In this document: piece by piece, positions 1 to 10,519 of the stretch
How positions within the stretch are numbered: the first letter of the stretch is position 1
How the letters are laid out: each line of letters starts with the position of its first letter
Assembly (NCBI GenBank): GCA_012656075.1
Contig: JAAKBF010000343.1
Span: 124,001-188,000 of the forward strand
Direction: 5' to 3'
DNA length: 64,000 nt
DNA from: Phytophthora hibernalis
Taxonomy: Eukaryota > Oomycota > Peronosporomycetes > Peronosporales > Peronosporaceae
Notes under the pieces: generated by a model
Database searches by the model: none
What the model was told of the DNA's origin: nothing
The model's input: only the letters and a program-made list of their open reading frames with translations
Program-made: the position numbers and the translations under genes

Positions 1-2
1 CG

Positions 3-101
3 AAGAGTGGTAGCAACGGCAACCCTCAAGCGATCGGCAACACGCAACTGGATTTGGACGGATTTGGGCGGCCGGTGAAGCGCACGAAGCGCTCACTTTG
101 A
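3..101 (+). CDS. 3' end of an unidentified ORF, cut by window edge
   Basis: An open frame enters from the left edge and stops with TGA at 99-101, giving the last 32 residues of a protein. The visible part is rich in Gly, Asn and Gln and ends in a basic stretch (RPVKRTKRSL) that could act as a nuclear localisation signal. I do not recognise the family. It may be the end of a host gene or of a transposon protein; the start lies outside the window. Confidence 0.3.
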   Translation, partial: KSGSNGNPQAIGNTQLDLDGFGRPVKRTKRSL

Positions 102-1150
102 AAGTTGCTTAGGAAGGCACAAGCAGTACCCTCACCTTTGGAATTGCGGCTGAAGAGCGCAAGTGGTAGACGATTTGCTGCGAAGTGGACGGATGAACGG
201 GCGGACGAGCGACTTGTGCACGGCGAGCGTGGACCAAGTGGACGAGCTGAGACTCCGGAAGTAGCGCAGGACTGCAGTTAGTCCGAGTTCGCTGACGGCT
301 GCGACACGAGGACGGGCGCCCGAGGCGTAGAGGTCCAAGTGGGTAAGTGAGCGTCGGCTATCAGTCTACGTGAGGCACTAGGAAGGCGTAGAGTACGAGG
401 AGCGAGTAGTATTGGTTGGACGGATTGGAACGGAACGGAAATAAATTAGGTTGTGCTGCCAGACCGGCGCGGTGGACAAGAGTTGTCACCGACGGCCTGA
501 CGGACTTTGGCGCAATTGGCATTGTTTCGACCAACCCCGACGTGCAGGGGACACAAGAAGACACGTTGCAGTTCTTTTCGGCCAACCGTAACCTACCATC
601 ATAAAAGGGGACCTAGATGATGGAGCGGTTCTTTACTATAGCTCGCATCACATTCAGGCATGAACGCAACTGTCTCCATCTAATTACGCTGGAGCAGATT
701 ATGTTTCTGCGTCAGAACGCGAGTTTCTGGGATGTACGCACGATCAACAACCCCGCAGTTAAACAAAAAAATATATAAACCATTTTTCATTATGTATGAG
801 CTGTCGGTCATGAATGTCATTATTGATGTTCTGGGTTGTACGTCTTGCATGACATTATTTATCTTGCTGCTTCGTCCTTCATTCATATACATTTTTTTAA
901 TTTGGCGGCCGGGGTGTTGCATAGTGTATGCACTTCAAGTTTTCATTTCCTGTTGTAAGTTTTCGTTTCCAAGACTACACAAAAGAAAATTAAAGGAGTT
1001 CTGTGCACTACCGGTAACCCGACGCGATAGTTATCACGTCTTGCATAAAGAGGCAGAGTCAAGTTGAATGTGTTGCTACTTCACTCACCTAGATTCATCC
1101 TCTTGAGCTAAATCTCCGTTGAAATTAAATGAGAACGACGGCGGTTCCTA
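102..1150. other. Non-coding stretch, no gene recognised
   Basis: No frame here shows recognisable protein similarity. The first 500 bases are GC-rich with recurring GGACGA/GGACGG words. The part from about 720 to 1000 is AT-rich. One TACCGGTA palindrome lies at 1009-1016. It could be the 3' flank of the truncated left-edge gene or LTR-like DNA, but no paired repeat is visible in the window. Confidence 0.4.
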
Positions 1151-2957
1151 CACCAAAAGGAACTTACCCCGTTCTTTTTCAGTAGTTGAAGTACGTGACC
1201 CTTCCTTCCAATCTGCCATCCACTTGACCATCGCATTTAAACGCTTCTATTCCGTTAGGTCAAAAGTAGGCTGCAGGTTATCTTACTGATAAAATTGCTG
1301 ACAACACAGTAGGCTGCAACAGCATATGCCTCCTTCAACACATCGAGCGGCCAATCTCCACAAGCTTTCGCGTTTAGTAGTATTAGAGATGCCATCTTTT
1401 TGTGTTATGCTGCATACACAAACGCCTTGTTCTTGATTTCACACGGCACATACTCCTCGTTAGATAATAGATTAGTAACGAACTCCATCATAGCATGGTC
1501 TTCATCCACGGCTGATTTCATAAAAGCTTCAAGAACGGTCTCTGGATACACGTGCTGCTGTTCGTACAGATAATCCGTCAACTCGATATCTCCAACCTCG
1601 GCTGCTCGCACAAAAGCTTCGCTAATTGTCTGTGAAGAAACGCGACTATCGTAATGCAAACACTTCACAATGTCTCCGCGATTATTGCCAGCAGCGGTCA
1701 CAAAAGCCTCGCCAATCGTATCGGGGGAACGCATTCTTCCTTGTACAGTAGTCTCATGATAGTGGAGGAAACTTTGCTGTGGGGGTGCCAATTACTGAAG
1801 CTCTTTTGAAAGCAGCGATGATTGAATTGTCACGGATGCGCTCGTTCTTCATCAAATGTTCGATCACAACGGCGCTATCTGTAGCTTCAAACGCTTTGTC
1901 AATCGATCGTGGGGAGATTCGCTGCATGCTGTAGAGGAAGACGACGGTCTCGGCATGATTTTTTCAGCAGCATCTTCGATCGCTGTGTCTAGTGTTTCTG
2001 TTGCAATACTAGCAGCTTCAAACAAAAATGCGACAACGTCGGTTTGACCGTGACGTGCTGCACTCATAAACGCTGCGTTCATTAAGTCGGTACGCGCTTG
2101 AGCTGATGGGAAGAGGTGCTTCATCGCTTCTAAATGTCCGTCACGCGCCAGGGAAATGAACAAGTTCTTAGCGCTGTACTGTTTCACGTACAATTTGAAA
2201 ATCCGCTTGGCGTATTCCATCTGCTTCGTATCCACCGCCGTGACAAACGCTGCGATAAGGTCCCAGTTTAAGGTCTCGAGATTAAACAAAACCTCTGTCA
2301 TTTCCATCTGCCTCGCAGCAATCGGACACGCCAACGCCTTGGAGTGAGGAGTTCCAAGTTGGTGTACGTATCGTTTTTCCTTCGCGTGTTCCACGACCAA
2401 CTTCACCACGTTCAAGTGACCGTTTCTGGCTGCTTCGTCCAAGGCACTTTCAATTCTTTCGCGCTCTACAATGGCCACGAATGTGGAATTAACTGGGTCT
2501 GTCTCGTGAATCAAGAGCTTGAAAGTCTCCGTATGGCCCTTCTCAGCAGCAACGCTTAGAGCCTTCAGTAAGCCTCTCCAACCAACAGATTGAAATCGGA
2601 GACCATTCTCCTTTTTAGAACACACAGCAACATCTTCACAGCTTCCTTCTGACCTCTGGCAGCTGCTGCCTTGAGTGCTCGAGCGTTCGTTTTGTCGCAC
2701 TTAAACTCTCTTAAAAGCTGTTTGAGCCACTTAATTTGACCCGTTTCCGCTGCGTCTATCACAGCTTCGTTTGGTGGCATTAACATCGTGTCAATTAACT
2801 TGAGAACGTGCGGAAGAGCCTCGATTCGAGCTGGAAATCTAGCGGCTTCGAGTCTTTTGTATTGGCATCGGCTTTCTGTTGTGTCTACAGACATCCGAAG
2901 TCGCTTGTTGTTGTCTGGAGGCTCACCATCTCGAAGTTGCTTGAAAACGCCGGCCAT
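1150..2957 (-). pseudogene. Ankyrin-like family A, copy 1 (frameshifted)
   Basis: The gene starts at an ATG at 2957 (MAGVFKQLRDGEPPDNNKRL). It has a basic N-terminus, an ALPHVLKLID segment, then many degenerate ankyrin-type helices (for example AAEKGHTETFKLLIHE, EAARNGHLNVVKLVVEHA). It ends with the family signature DWPLDVLKEA near 1330. Coding sequence is split over at least three frames, with breaks near 2600 and 1800-1860, so as written it cannot make one protein. Expected length is about 570-590 residues, matching copies 2 and 3. Ankyrin repeats mediate protein-protein binding; the partner is unknown. The breaks may be true decay or base-call indels. Confidence 0.75.
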
Positions 2958-3092
2958 TTTGAATGCTTGTCACCTACCAGAAAAATTGCTATGGAACTCA
3001 GCAAAGTCCGTGTTTTATAGTAGAGGGGTGATTGACGGAAACGAACGTTCTCAATTGATATAATCAGTATTTCCAAAACAATATTTTTGGAA

Positions 3093-4183
3093 AATACAAA
3101 TCAAATTCCGGTATTAAGTTTAAGAGCGTCCACGGTCGTTCGCCGCGCCATCACCTCCGGTTGTGACCTGAATGCACTCAGTGATGATGGCAACTCTGCC
3201 TTAATGGCTGCTACCAAGGGAGATCACGTGGAAATTATGACTTTACTTCTGGTCAGTGGGGCGAATGTCGCCTTGAGACGTAACGATGGCTGGACGGCGC
3301 TACACTTGGCTGTAGCCAGTCAAAACACCAGAAGTACCATACTGCTACTAGATTTCGATGCTGACGCTAGTTTGGGCGATAACGAAGGAGTGACGCCGCT
3401 GTTATCAGCAGCTGAAAATAGAATCTCTAAATTGATCAAGATGATAGTAACAGCAGCACCTCAGTCTGTGTATGCAGTGTCAAAAGATGGTACCAATGTA
3501 CTGGCAGTTGCAGCCCAAGCAGGTCAACTGGAAGCTGTCAAAACGTTTCTAAATTCTGGACTGTCGGTGGATTTGAGTAGTGAACTCCACTCATGTACGC
3601 AGTTGGAAAAGGTCACGTGGAAGTGTTGAAGTTGTTGTTGGAGAAGGGGACGATGCCCAATGAGATGGCTATGGATGGCAACACGGCGCTGACTATTGCT
3701 GCAGAAGGGGGATTTGTTGAAGCCATTCGAGTCTTGCTGAGTCATGGTGCTCTGGTGAATCGAGGTGATGTGGCGCCGTTAGCTGCTGCGGCGCAGAATG
3801 GACATGTTGAGGTGATCAAACTGTTGTTGGAGAATGAAGCTGATGTGAACGCACACGATGACGACTTGGACGCGGCACTGCATGAAACAGTTTATAGTGG
3901 TCGGTTGGAAGCTACGAAGGTGTTCGATGTGAACAAAATGAATCGTAGCGGCTGGACGCCACTGATCGGGGCAGCTCATCGAAATTTACTGGAGATTGTT
4001 GAGCTTTTGGTTGAGAAAGGCGCCTCGATCACGTTGGAGACGGACGATGGACGCACTGCACTGCATATTGCTGCTGAGGAGGGCCATACCGAAGTGATTC
4101 GTTTTCTGCGAAACCCTTCTAATCCGAAGGAAATTCCGGAGAATCCGTTACTCTTAATATATGAATTAACGTATGCAGGATAA
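3093..4183 (+). pseudogene. Ankyrin-repeat family B, copy 1, 5' part
   Basis: This encodes canonical ankyrin repeats (GWTALHLAVASQNTRSTILLL, NGHVEVIKLLLENEADVNAH, GRTALHIAAEEGHTEVIRFL). The match to copy 3 lacks the N-terminal repeat and no ATG precedes the first repeat. A short inverted repeat, TTCCAAAA/TTTTGGAA at 3071-3092, marks the break. A one-base frameshift lies near 3590, just before the TPLMYA motif. Homology stops near 4110 and resumes at about 4950, so the gene is interrupted by foreign DNA that includes a piggyBac remnant. It is probably non-functional. Confidence 0.75.
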
Positions 4184-4375
4184 TCAGTACATTATACCCT
4201 GTATCAAGCCCTTTCGCATGACACGTGGCCAAATAAAGGCTTCTGATTGGCTGGTGAAGGGTGATGTGCAGCTCAAAGACAGCCCAAAATACTCTACATT
4301 GCGATCTCCCTGCAAAACCGTTACGGCCTCGGCAACGACAGAACAACCAAAGCTATAATCACTCAGCAAGAACTT

Positions 4376-4946
4376 TCATTCACTTCCTCTTTTCTCCTGC
4401 TCCTCATCCGCATCCCTAACTACCTCCGGTCGGCGCTTGTTGGCGAATCGAATCTTGTCCTGCAGGGCAGGTGGGATGGCAGTTCCGTTCTTCCAACTTT
4501 GGTGCCACACTTCGTTACACGTGAGAGCGCTGCCGTACTTTAGCCGCCGCTCTTTGTTGCAGAGCGTGGCCCTCCCTTCTTGGCATGCGAGCACGTGGCA
4601 CAGACATAGCTCGTTTCGACGCTGCGGGCTCCAGCGTAGGCCCAACACATCTTACAGAGCCACTGCCATCGCTTCAAACCGTTCATCTCCTCCGTCTTCT
4701 CCTGCGTGTAGTCCTGTTGAGGCAGTGGCTCTGTCACCAAGTCGGCCATGTCATCGCCCGAGATGATGTCCTCGCTCTTTCGGTTAAGCAGTTCATTATG
4801 TAGGCGCCTCAGGAAAGCAGCGTGTGTGGGAACGGTCTGGTATTTCGTTTTCATAGCTATCTTGTGTACAATAAATGCGTTGACCATGGCGAGGTCCACT
4901 AGCCCGAGGAAAACGTCTTGTAGTACTTGCGCATTCGAATAGAGCG
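4376..4946 (-). pseudogene. piggyBac-type transposase remnant (C-terminal part)
   Basis: The minus strand encodes a stretch resembling the C-terminal part of piggyBac (DDE_Tnp_1_7) transposases: YSNAQVLQDVFLGLVDLAMV and NAFIVHKIAMKTKYQ, then a HAAFLRRLHNELL helix. A cysteine-rich tail follows (WLCKMCW, YVCATCS, ELCLCHVLAC), as expected for the zinc-binding C-terminus. The tail runs in a second frame, so there is at least one frameshift. The catalytic core is absent. It lies between the two halves of an ankyrin gene. TTAA words at 4166-4169 and 4947-4950 are possible target-site relics, but exact element ends are not resolved. Confidence 0.65.
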
Positions 4947-4949
4947 TTA

Positions 4950-5200
4950 ATTGCGGTGCGATGGTTGACGCTGTTGATACGATGAACCGGACCCCATTGA
5001 TGATGGCAGCGTTACGAGGCCACAAGGATGCTGTACAGATTTTGCTGGATACGAATGCGGCCCTGTCGAAGACGGACAGTATGGGTCAGACGGCGTTAGA
5101 AGTTGCGCAATCGAACAGCAAAATTGAAGTCGCGGCGTTACTTGTCTACGGAAAGGGTCATCATTACCTCCAGCAAAGAGGCAGCGTACTGCCCAGGTGA
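4950..5200 (+). pseudogene. Ankyrin-repeat family B, copy 1, 3' part
   Basis: This continues the gene broken at about 4110. It encodes MVDAVDTMNRTPLMMAALRG then a repeat ending LEVAQSNSKIEVAALLVYGK, and stops at 5198-5200. It aligns with the last repeats of copy 3 (IDAADRIGQTPLMLAAYRGH and SNSKIDVATYLVYSG). Together the two pieces define the inserted interval as roughly 4110-4950. Confidence 0.7.
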
Positions 5201-5740
5201 AACCCAGACTAAGTAACGCTACTGCATTGAATCAATCCGAAGAAAAATGGACACGGATATCAAGTCGGGGATCATTTGCTGCGTGGCTTCAAATATGGAC
5301 ACTAGCACCGCCGTATGATGATGTCTTTGGAAAATGGAAGGTCGAAGGCCGTTAAAGTCACATTAAGCTGATGTAATTGATCACTACATGTAGTATCTGT
5401 AGCATTCTAGATTTAGAAACCATTCATAAATGCTGCTGTTTTTGGTTTCACTCACTCATTCGCAATTTCTCCTTCGACACGATGGCTCCCTTCCGAAGCG
5501 AACTCACGACGACCAGCCGATTCGAAACGCGCCCGCATACATTTTAGCCATTCTGAATCCAAATGTGAAGACCAAGACCCAGTCGATGTATTCCCTCTCC
5601 TGTACCCGCGACTGGAAGGAATCCACAGTCCAAGCCCTTCATCACGCTATGAAACTCATTGACACATTACAGTAGTAATGACACGACCCCCACAGAGGCT
5701 ATTCTACAGAAGAGGCAGTAAACACCCAAAATGTGGCATG
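5201..5740. other. Intergenic stretch, no gene recognised
   Basis: No convincing coding sequence is present. It contains one TACATGTA palindrome at 5385-5392. An 81-codon open frame at 5430-5675 lacks recognisable features and is likely chance. Confidence 0.4.
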
Positions 5741-6800
5741 GGTGAAAGAGATCTTCTCCAAATTCAAGTGTGAACTGTCAGGAGCAATGTTGGAAGCTGC
5801 TACTGCAAAATTGCTGACCTCTTGATGAACCAAATTTTGGGCTCAGATGAAGATGTGGGGTTTCGGAGTGATCACACTAAACATTTCGTGAAGGAAGCTG
5901 CTGTGGCTGCAGCGGCGAACGGCCACTTTGATATTGTGGAGATTCTGTTTCAGTGAGTTGCCGACTTTTATACATCTCCTTCGTGGTTCCAAAACGTTCG
6001 GGATGTTCTCGATGCTGCGGCTAAGAACGGACATGTTAATGTGGTGAAATTTTTGGTCAGGGATGCAAGGAAAATGTTTACTCGCAAAGCTATTTGTGGC
6101 CTGTGATGGACACGTTGTCGCTCGCAATTACTGAGAAACATGCAGAGGTGGTGGATGGCTTGATGAATGGCAGTGATATGGTCTGGATCCTACTAAAGCA
6201 TTCCGCGAAGCAGTGAGAACGGGCAGAAATCTATCGCTGACAAGATTTGTGAGCTGTACCCTCAACAGTTTGGTGGCACAAACTTGTTCGTTGAACTGGC
6301 AGGTCGCGGGTATCGTGATGCAGTGGAGTATTTGTACAACAACGGACATGATGACTACGGACAGGTCGGGAAAGCCTTCGCACTTGCAGCCAAGGCTGCA
6401 AATATGGACGTGGTCCAGTTCCTTCTTGCCACCGGCCGTGTGTCCCATTCGGATACGGCAACAGTTTGAACACCGTTGTATTTTTGTACAAGTTGAAGCG
6501 TGTCCCCCAGGGTATCAACGGATCTTTTGAAGTGGCAAATAGAATTGAAGTAATGGAGTTTTTGATCAAGAACAAAACCGTTTCGGAGGAGGTTAGGATC
6601 GCTGCTTTGAAGAAAACCACAAACAGAAGCATGCCGATAGAGTGCGGTTTTTGCACACACAAAAGTGCATTCCATTTACGAGTTGATCGATAAGGCCTTC
6701 GTCCAAGCAGCAAAAGTCAATCAACAACAAACCGTGGACTGCTTGAAGTATTACACCGTTCGAATTGGAAGCCGAAGACATTACCCCCTGCAAACATGTA
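5740..6800 (+). pseudogene. Ankyrin-like family A, copy 4 (decayed, 3' truncated)
   Basis: Family A helices can be read in pieces over several frames: AANGHFDIVEILF near 5915, DAAAKNGHVNVVKFLVRDA near 6010, NLFVELAGRGYRDAVEYLYN near 6280 and AANMDVVQFLLATGRVS near 6400. In-frame stops occur near 6100-6190 and the frame changes near 6460. The C-terminal signature WPLxVLKEA is missing. Copy 5 (13.0-16.0 kb) is its closest relative, and both belong to the duplicated module. Confidence 0.7.
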
Positions 6801-6899
6801 ACGACAACTACCGCACTGTACGTAGTAGATGATCGGATTGATGGCTGGATGGCTACAGCGCAATGCCTAGACTCACATTGTCGTCGCAGATACTTTTAG

Positions 6900-7530
6900 G
6901 AACTTGCATTTCCACCATTCTCATCATCACTCGCCACCACCATCACCATCAACGCCTTGGTCCGCTACTCTTGCTCAGCCTGTACTCGTTCGTTCATTCC
7001 TCGTATATGTTCGTACTCATCTCGGATTAGTTCCACCACAGCAAATAGATCCAAAACCACGGGATCGTTAAAAACTTGCAGGAAGGTCTGCACCTTGAGG
7101 AAGGCCCATGGGCGTCAAATACCGCGATAGCGTTCCTTTCGATTGGTTTCACAACCATGCGAGGAGTCTCAAACTCGCCATCCACAATCAAGTCCAACGA
7201 TACTCGAAAACTTCGAGGCTTGGACTAATATGCAAGCAGAGAACATACGCAACACCGGGATATCGTCGCCACACATTTGCTTTAAAATTGAAGCTCAGAC
7301 CATCATTGTCGGTTCCCCAGGTTTGATACACACCAACCTCGACTTTCAGCGTCTGAACCTCATCCCAGCCAAATATCATTGCTTCGACTAAGTGGTAACT
7401 CGGACCCGGACTGAAGCCATAATCGGAAATCATGAACCTCAGCCAAGCAACTTCATCAGTTAAAGCATTCAAACGCGTTAAGTCCTGTTCGTTTTCAATA
7501 TTTATCGATTGCGCCTCAAGATCCATCGTA
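6900..7530 (-). pseudogene. Family X protein, copy 1 (truncated, frameshifted)
   Basis: The minus strand encodes LTDEVAWLRFMISDYGFSPG, TLKVEVGVYQTWGTDNDGLS and WRRYPGVAYVLCLHISPSLE, the most conserved part of family X. The frame breaks after EYRW near 7190. C-terminal sequence continues in other frames to about 6900, where short His/Asp-rich codons match the acidic tail of copies 3 and 4. The N-terminal part is missing. The arrangement of a Pro-Asp pair, a short Glu-Val strand and a Tyr-Pro-Gly-Val segment resembles Uma2-like PD-(D/E)XK proteins, but this is inference from pattern only. Confidence 0.6.
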
Positions 7531-7564
7531 TACTACTTCATGTAAGCGTCAGGTTTCAAATCGT

Positions 7565-7900
7565 TCAGCCCTGTAAGTAGCGAGTCAAACCGGACGCTCC
7601 AGCCAGCAAATTGGTACAGTACAGCCCAGCAAAGTCGTTGGCGGGGTATACGCATAGTCTCTTCACATTCAACACAGCGGTGTTCAGGGATGTGATGGCT
7701 GCAGTTTCTTCATCGATCTCTTCATTAGTAGCGGCCAATTGTCTGCGAGAAGAGCTAACAGGTAGACTGAGCAGCAGCTCTGCGTGGTCTGAGTACAACT
7801 CACTGCTTTGCTGTTTAAGTTTTGTAGTTCGAAATATGTACAGCAATTCGCTCCATGTTGTGCTCTTAGGTCTGACATGCCGCTGGCCTTACCTAAAATC
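7565..7900 (-). pseudogene. Family Y fragment, copy 1
   Basis: The minus strand reads LYSDHAELLLSLPVSSSRRQ, then a Glu/Thr-rich linker, then LNTAVLNVKRLCVY, and stops at 7565. The same peptide recurs at 17.2-17.4 kb, so a coding fragment was duplicated with its surroundings. There is no signal peptide and no domain I can name. It lies between family X and a MITE in both modules, so it could be the remains of a third gene of the ancestral module. Confidence 0.4.
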
Positions 7901-8069
7901 ACCGTATGAAATCGTTGCGAGTTAGTGCGAGGCTAATTCGAAATGCTATCGCAATTGGCTTAGACGTCGGGTACGTATGGACTGCTTCGAGATCTTTAAT
8001 AAAGCTGAAAACTGTTGACGACTCCTGAAGAAAAAGGTTTTTAACGAGTTTATTTCGGATTGTTCGCGG

Positions 8070-8523
8070 TTATTGAGATGCTCAGCAAGTGCAAGAATTA
8101 TATTGGTGGCAATACAAGTACGAAATGTGGCAGTTGCGAGTTCATTGCGCGATTTTCACGAGTACAACAAATCAGAGGCTCCGCGAGTACAGCCAAATTT
8201 AAGATGCTCGGCGAGTGCAGTTGCCATTTCAGGATGTACTCGGATGGTGTTGGAATCACTACCGGTAGTCCCGCTGTGCGGTCCTTCCTTTTGCCCCCGC
8301 GGTTCGCTTCGCTCGCGATATGAAGATAATACCTCCAGCTTCACGTATTGCCCTCACGCTTTCAGCTTTGCCCTGCCTTCGTCACGACGCTACAGGAACG
8401 TGCTCCAGGACAGTGTTGGGTTGGAAGGGTGCTATCGCACCATGAGGCTATCTAATGGCAAATTGCACTTGTATTGCCACCAATTTAATTTCTGTAGTAT
8501 TGCACTTGCCGAGCATCTCAATA
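8070..8523. mobile_element. MITE-like element with inverted ends (family M1), copy 1
   Basis: The left end reads TTATTGAGATGCTCAGCAAG and the right end carries the inverse, CTTGCCGAGCATCTCAATA. Inverted similarity extends inward: ATTGGTGGCAATACAAGT near 8103 is mirrored by ACTTGTATTGCCACCAAT near 8467. The interior repeats the end-like word GATGCTCGGCGAGTGCA near 8200. There is no coding capacity. A shorter relative sits at 17,644-17,865 in the second module. Confidence 0.6.
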
Positions 8524-8626
8524 CTGTACCGGTATTATAACATCACTACAAAAACATCGTCAGATTGTGCCAAGTGCATACCGGTACAGTGTACTTATCC
8601 GCTCCAAAACAGCACGTCTATTAATA

Positions 8627-8923
8627 TTAATAGTATGACTTCCTCTTCCACCTGCCGTTGCCCTTGTACACCAGTCTGTAGTTACTCGTGTCAGGAAGCA
8701 AAACCTTGGCCAGTTTGTTGAGAAATTTTTGCTTCTTCGTCAGTTCAACGGGCACTGCTTTTGGAAGCTTTGGGCCAAAAGGTGAGCGAATTATGAAAAG
8801 TCTCTCCTCGGCGGTGGTATCGTCGTTTGAGGTCGCGGATTTGGTGATGGCGCCTTGACGGAGTGAACTTGCCTCGCTGCACGCGACAAGAACGACGGCT
8901 ACAACCAGTACGAGGACGCGCAT
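8627..8923 (-). CDS. Small secreted protein with degenerate RxLR and EER motif
   Basis: This encodes 98 residues from an ATG at 8923. Residues 1-18 (MRVLVLVVAVVLVACSEA) form a typical cleavable signal peptide. Right after it comes SSLRQ, a degenerate RxLR in which the first Arg is Ser. An acidic run follows, then AEER at about 36-39, the EER half of the motif. The rest is a short, strongly basic domain (KLPKAVPVELTKKQKFLNKL, ending GRWKRKSYY). In Phytophthora this layout marks effectors secreted toward the host plant. An earlier frame extension upstream lacks an ATG before the signal peptide. An initiator-like GCATTCCTGC lies about 50 bases upstream. It is a candidate effector only: there is no canonical RxLR and no recognised W/Y-type domain. 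A near-identical copy with a frameshift lies at 18.2-18.7 kb. Confidence 0.7.
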   Translation of the reverse strand: MRVLVLVVAVVLVACSEASSLRQGAITKSATSNDDTTAEERLFIIRSPFGPKLPKAVPVELTKKQKFLNKLAKVLLPDTSNYRLVYKGNGRWKRKSYY

Positions 8924-8959
8924 CTTGGACTTCTTCTGAAATTGTGGCGGTCTCAGCAA

Positions 8960-10515
8960 GCCTGAGTAAAAGCAGGAATGCTGTCCAGCAGGAACTTATG
9001 CACGTGTACAGTGCTGTTCTGCCAAGGTACATTAATATATCTTGTTTGCGAACACGTATCATATATTAATGCTGGAAGTATATTTTATATGAAAGCCAAC
9101 ATTGGGCAATCAATGTTAGAAGAGGTCTATAATGTATTGAAGGTTATGTTGTTTGATTCGTTTTTAAAGGAAGCAGGCTACTGTACCGGTAGCCTTTTTT
9201 GTATGTATTTTGCAGGTCTCGAGAGAGTCTGCTTGCAGCAGAGCTTGATCTGGATGGTGAAGAGGGTAGACAAATTGACACCATGTTAGCCAAAACGCAA
9301 CTCAGAGCCGAGTCTCTGTCTATTTGCTGAAACAAGACTCATACCGGTAGCCTTGTCGTTAGCGTTTCGATTCCTAAGTGGTTGCACAGGCACCCGAACG
9401 TGTAGAACGACGCCCATTTTGAACTCCAGAGATTCAATCAGCTGTGGACAATATTTATCACAAGGATACCACAACGGAGAAGGTATTAATTATTTTAATA
9501 ATTAATATCTTCTCCGTATATTTTAGTGGTCTTGGTACGGGCAAAATTTTCACTATTATATGACCACTATTAATACCGGTACAGATACATATGTAGTATC
9601 AACCCCTGCTTACGGCATTTTCGATAGATTTGTTTTCCAGTTTTCCAGATGGTCTACAGTTTTCGAGAGATAGTCTTTTACATGTACTAGGTACAGTACA
9701 GTGTAATACTTAACACTAGAAAGTTCTCTGTATCTTCCTCATCCACCATGACTTCTCCTCCTCGCTTTCTCGTTCTGCTGGTTCGATACTTCGGGCTGGC
9801 ACTCCTCGAAAGCACGTGGGTCTGTTGACCAAGTCGCGCACTCTTGGCCGCAGTCTGCTACAGTGGACGCCTGGACGGGAGTGCTTTCTCTCTGGCAGTC
9901 TGGCCTTTTCCATCCGGGTCGACCAGTTTTCCAGGAGGGTGCCGCATGCTCCAACAAAAACCGAGCAGTCCCATCGCATGTAATACACGTACTGCCTTTG
10001 TAACAACAAAACAACAAGGGTAACAAGGTTTTTAAAGAATCTTTAAAAAATAAAGTTTGAATCATCTTTTCTGAAACCATCACACCATTATACTGTACTC
10101 CTGTATAATATGCGTATTTTTACTGATACACCTTTAGTACAAAAAGCACAAAATTAAATTTAAAAAATAAAAACATTTTAAATTTCCAAATCCAAAATCT
10201 TTAAGATAACTTTTTAAAATATCATAAAATTTATAATATTTTACATAAGATTAGCATGCAGATATAACATTATAAATATAATAATTTTTTTATTAAAATG
10301 TTTTCTGTTTTTAAAAAAAATTGGTTTTCAAAACACTGCGCAAAGTGAGCACGGCTCCAGTTGATTTCTGCTCGTAGCGCTCGAGTAAGGCAGGTTGTTC
10401 CCTGCTCCAAGTATGGGCCAAGTAGGAAGCGTGATACAATCGATGGGTATAAGAAAGCTTTGTGGGTCTCGGTAGGGTTTTAATAGCTTGATTTCATAAT
10501 CCGAACACGGATACA
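8960..10515. other. Intergenic stretch with hairpin and AT-rich island
   Basis: No gene is recognised. The stretch holds three TACCGGTA palindromes (9184, 9342, 9574), a long hairpin (9474-9517) and a strongly AT-rich island (10,081-10,330). A minus-strand frame at about 9739-10,080 includes LLEHAAPSWKTGRPG. Its DNA (GCATGCGGCACCCTCCTGG on the minus strand) recurs almost unchanged on the plus strand near 20,047, so it is probably a fragment of a dispersed repeat. Confidence 0.45.
9474..9517. repeat. Near-perfect 21-bp inverted repeat, 2-base loop
   Basis: The left arm (ACGGAGAAGGTATTAATTA...) and right arm (...TAATTAATATCTTCTCCGT) are complementary over 21 positions with one mismatch and a TT loop. 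The centre is very AT-rich, so it could extrude as a cruciform or be the core of a small foldback element. No coding sequence overlaps it. Confidence 0.8.
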
Positions 10516-10519
10516 TGTA

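Noticed and set aside
8627..8923. Calling the secreted protein a canonical RxLR effector
   Set aside because: The motif is SSLR, not RxLR. It is described as degenerate RxLR with EER instead.
9930..9960. Part of a gene (LLEHAAPSWKT) shared with 20,047
   Set aside because: The shared word is short, sits in different frames and strands, and is flanked by unrelated sequence; it is treated as a dispersed repeat fragment.
10081..10330. Mitochondrial DNA insertion
   Set aside because: AT-richness alone is not evidence; no recognisable mitochondrial gene or tRNA is present.
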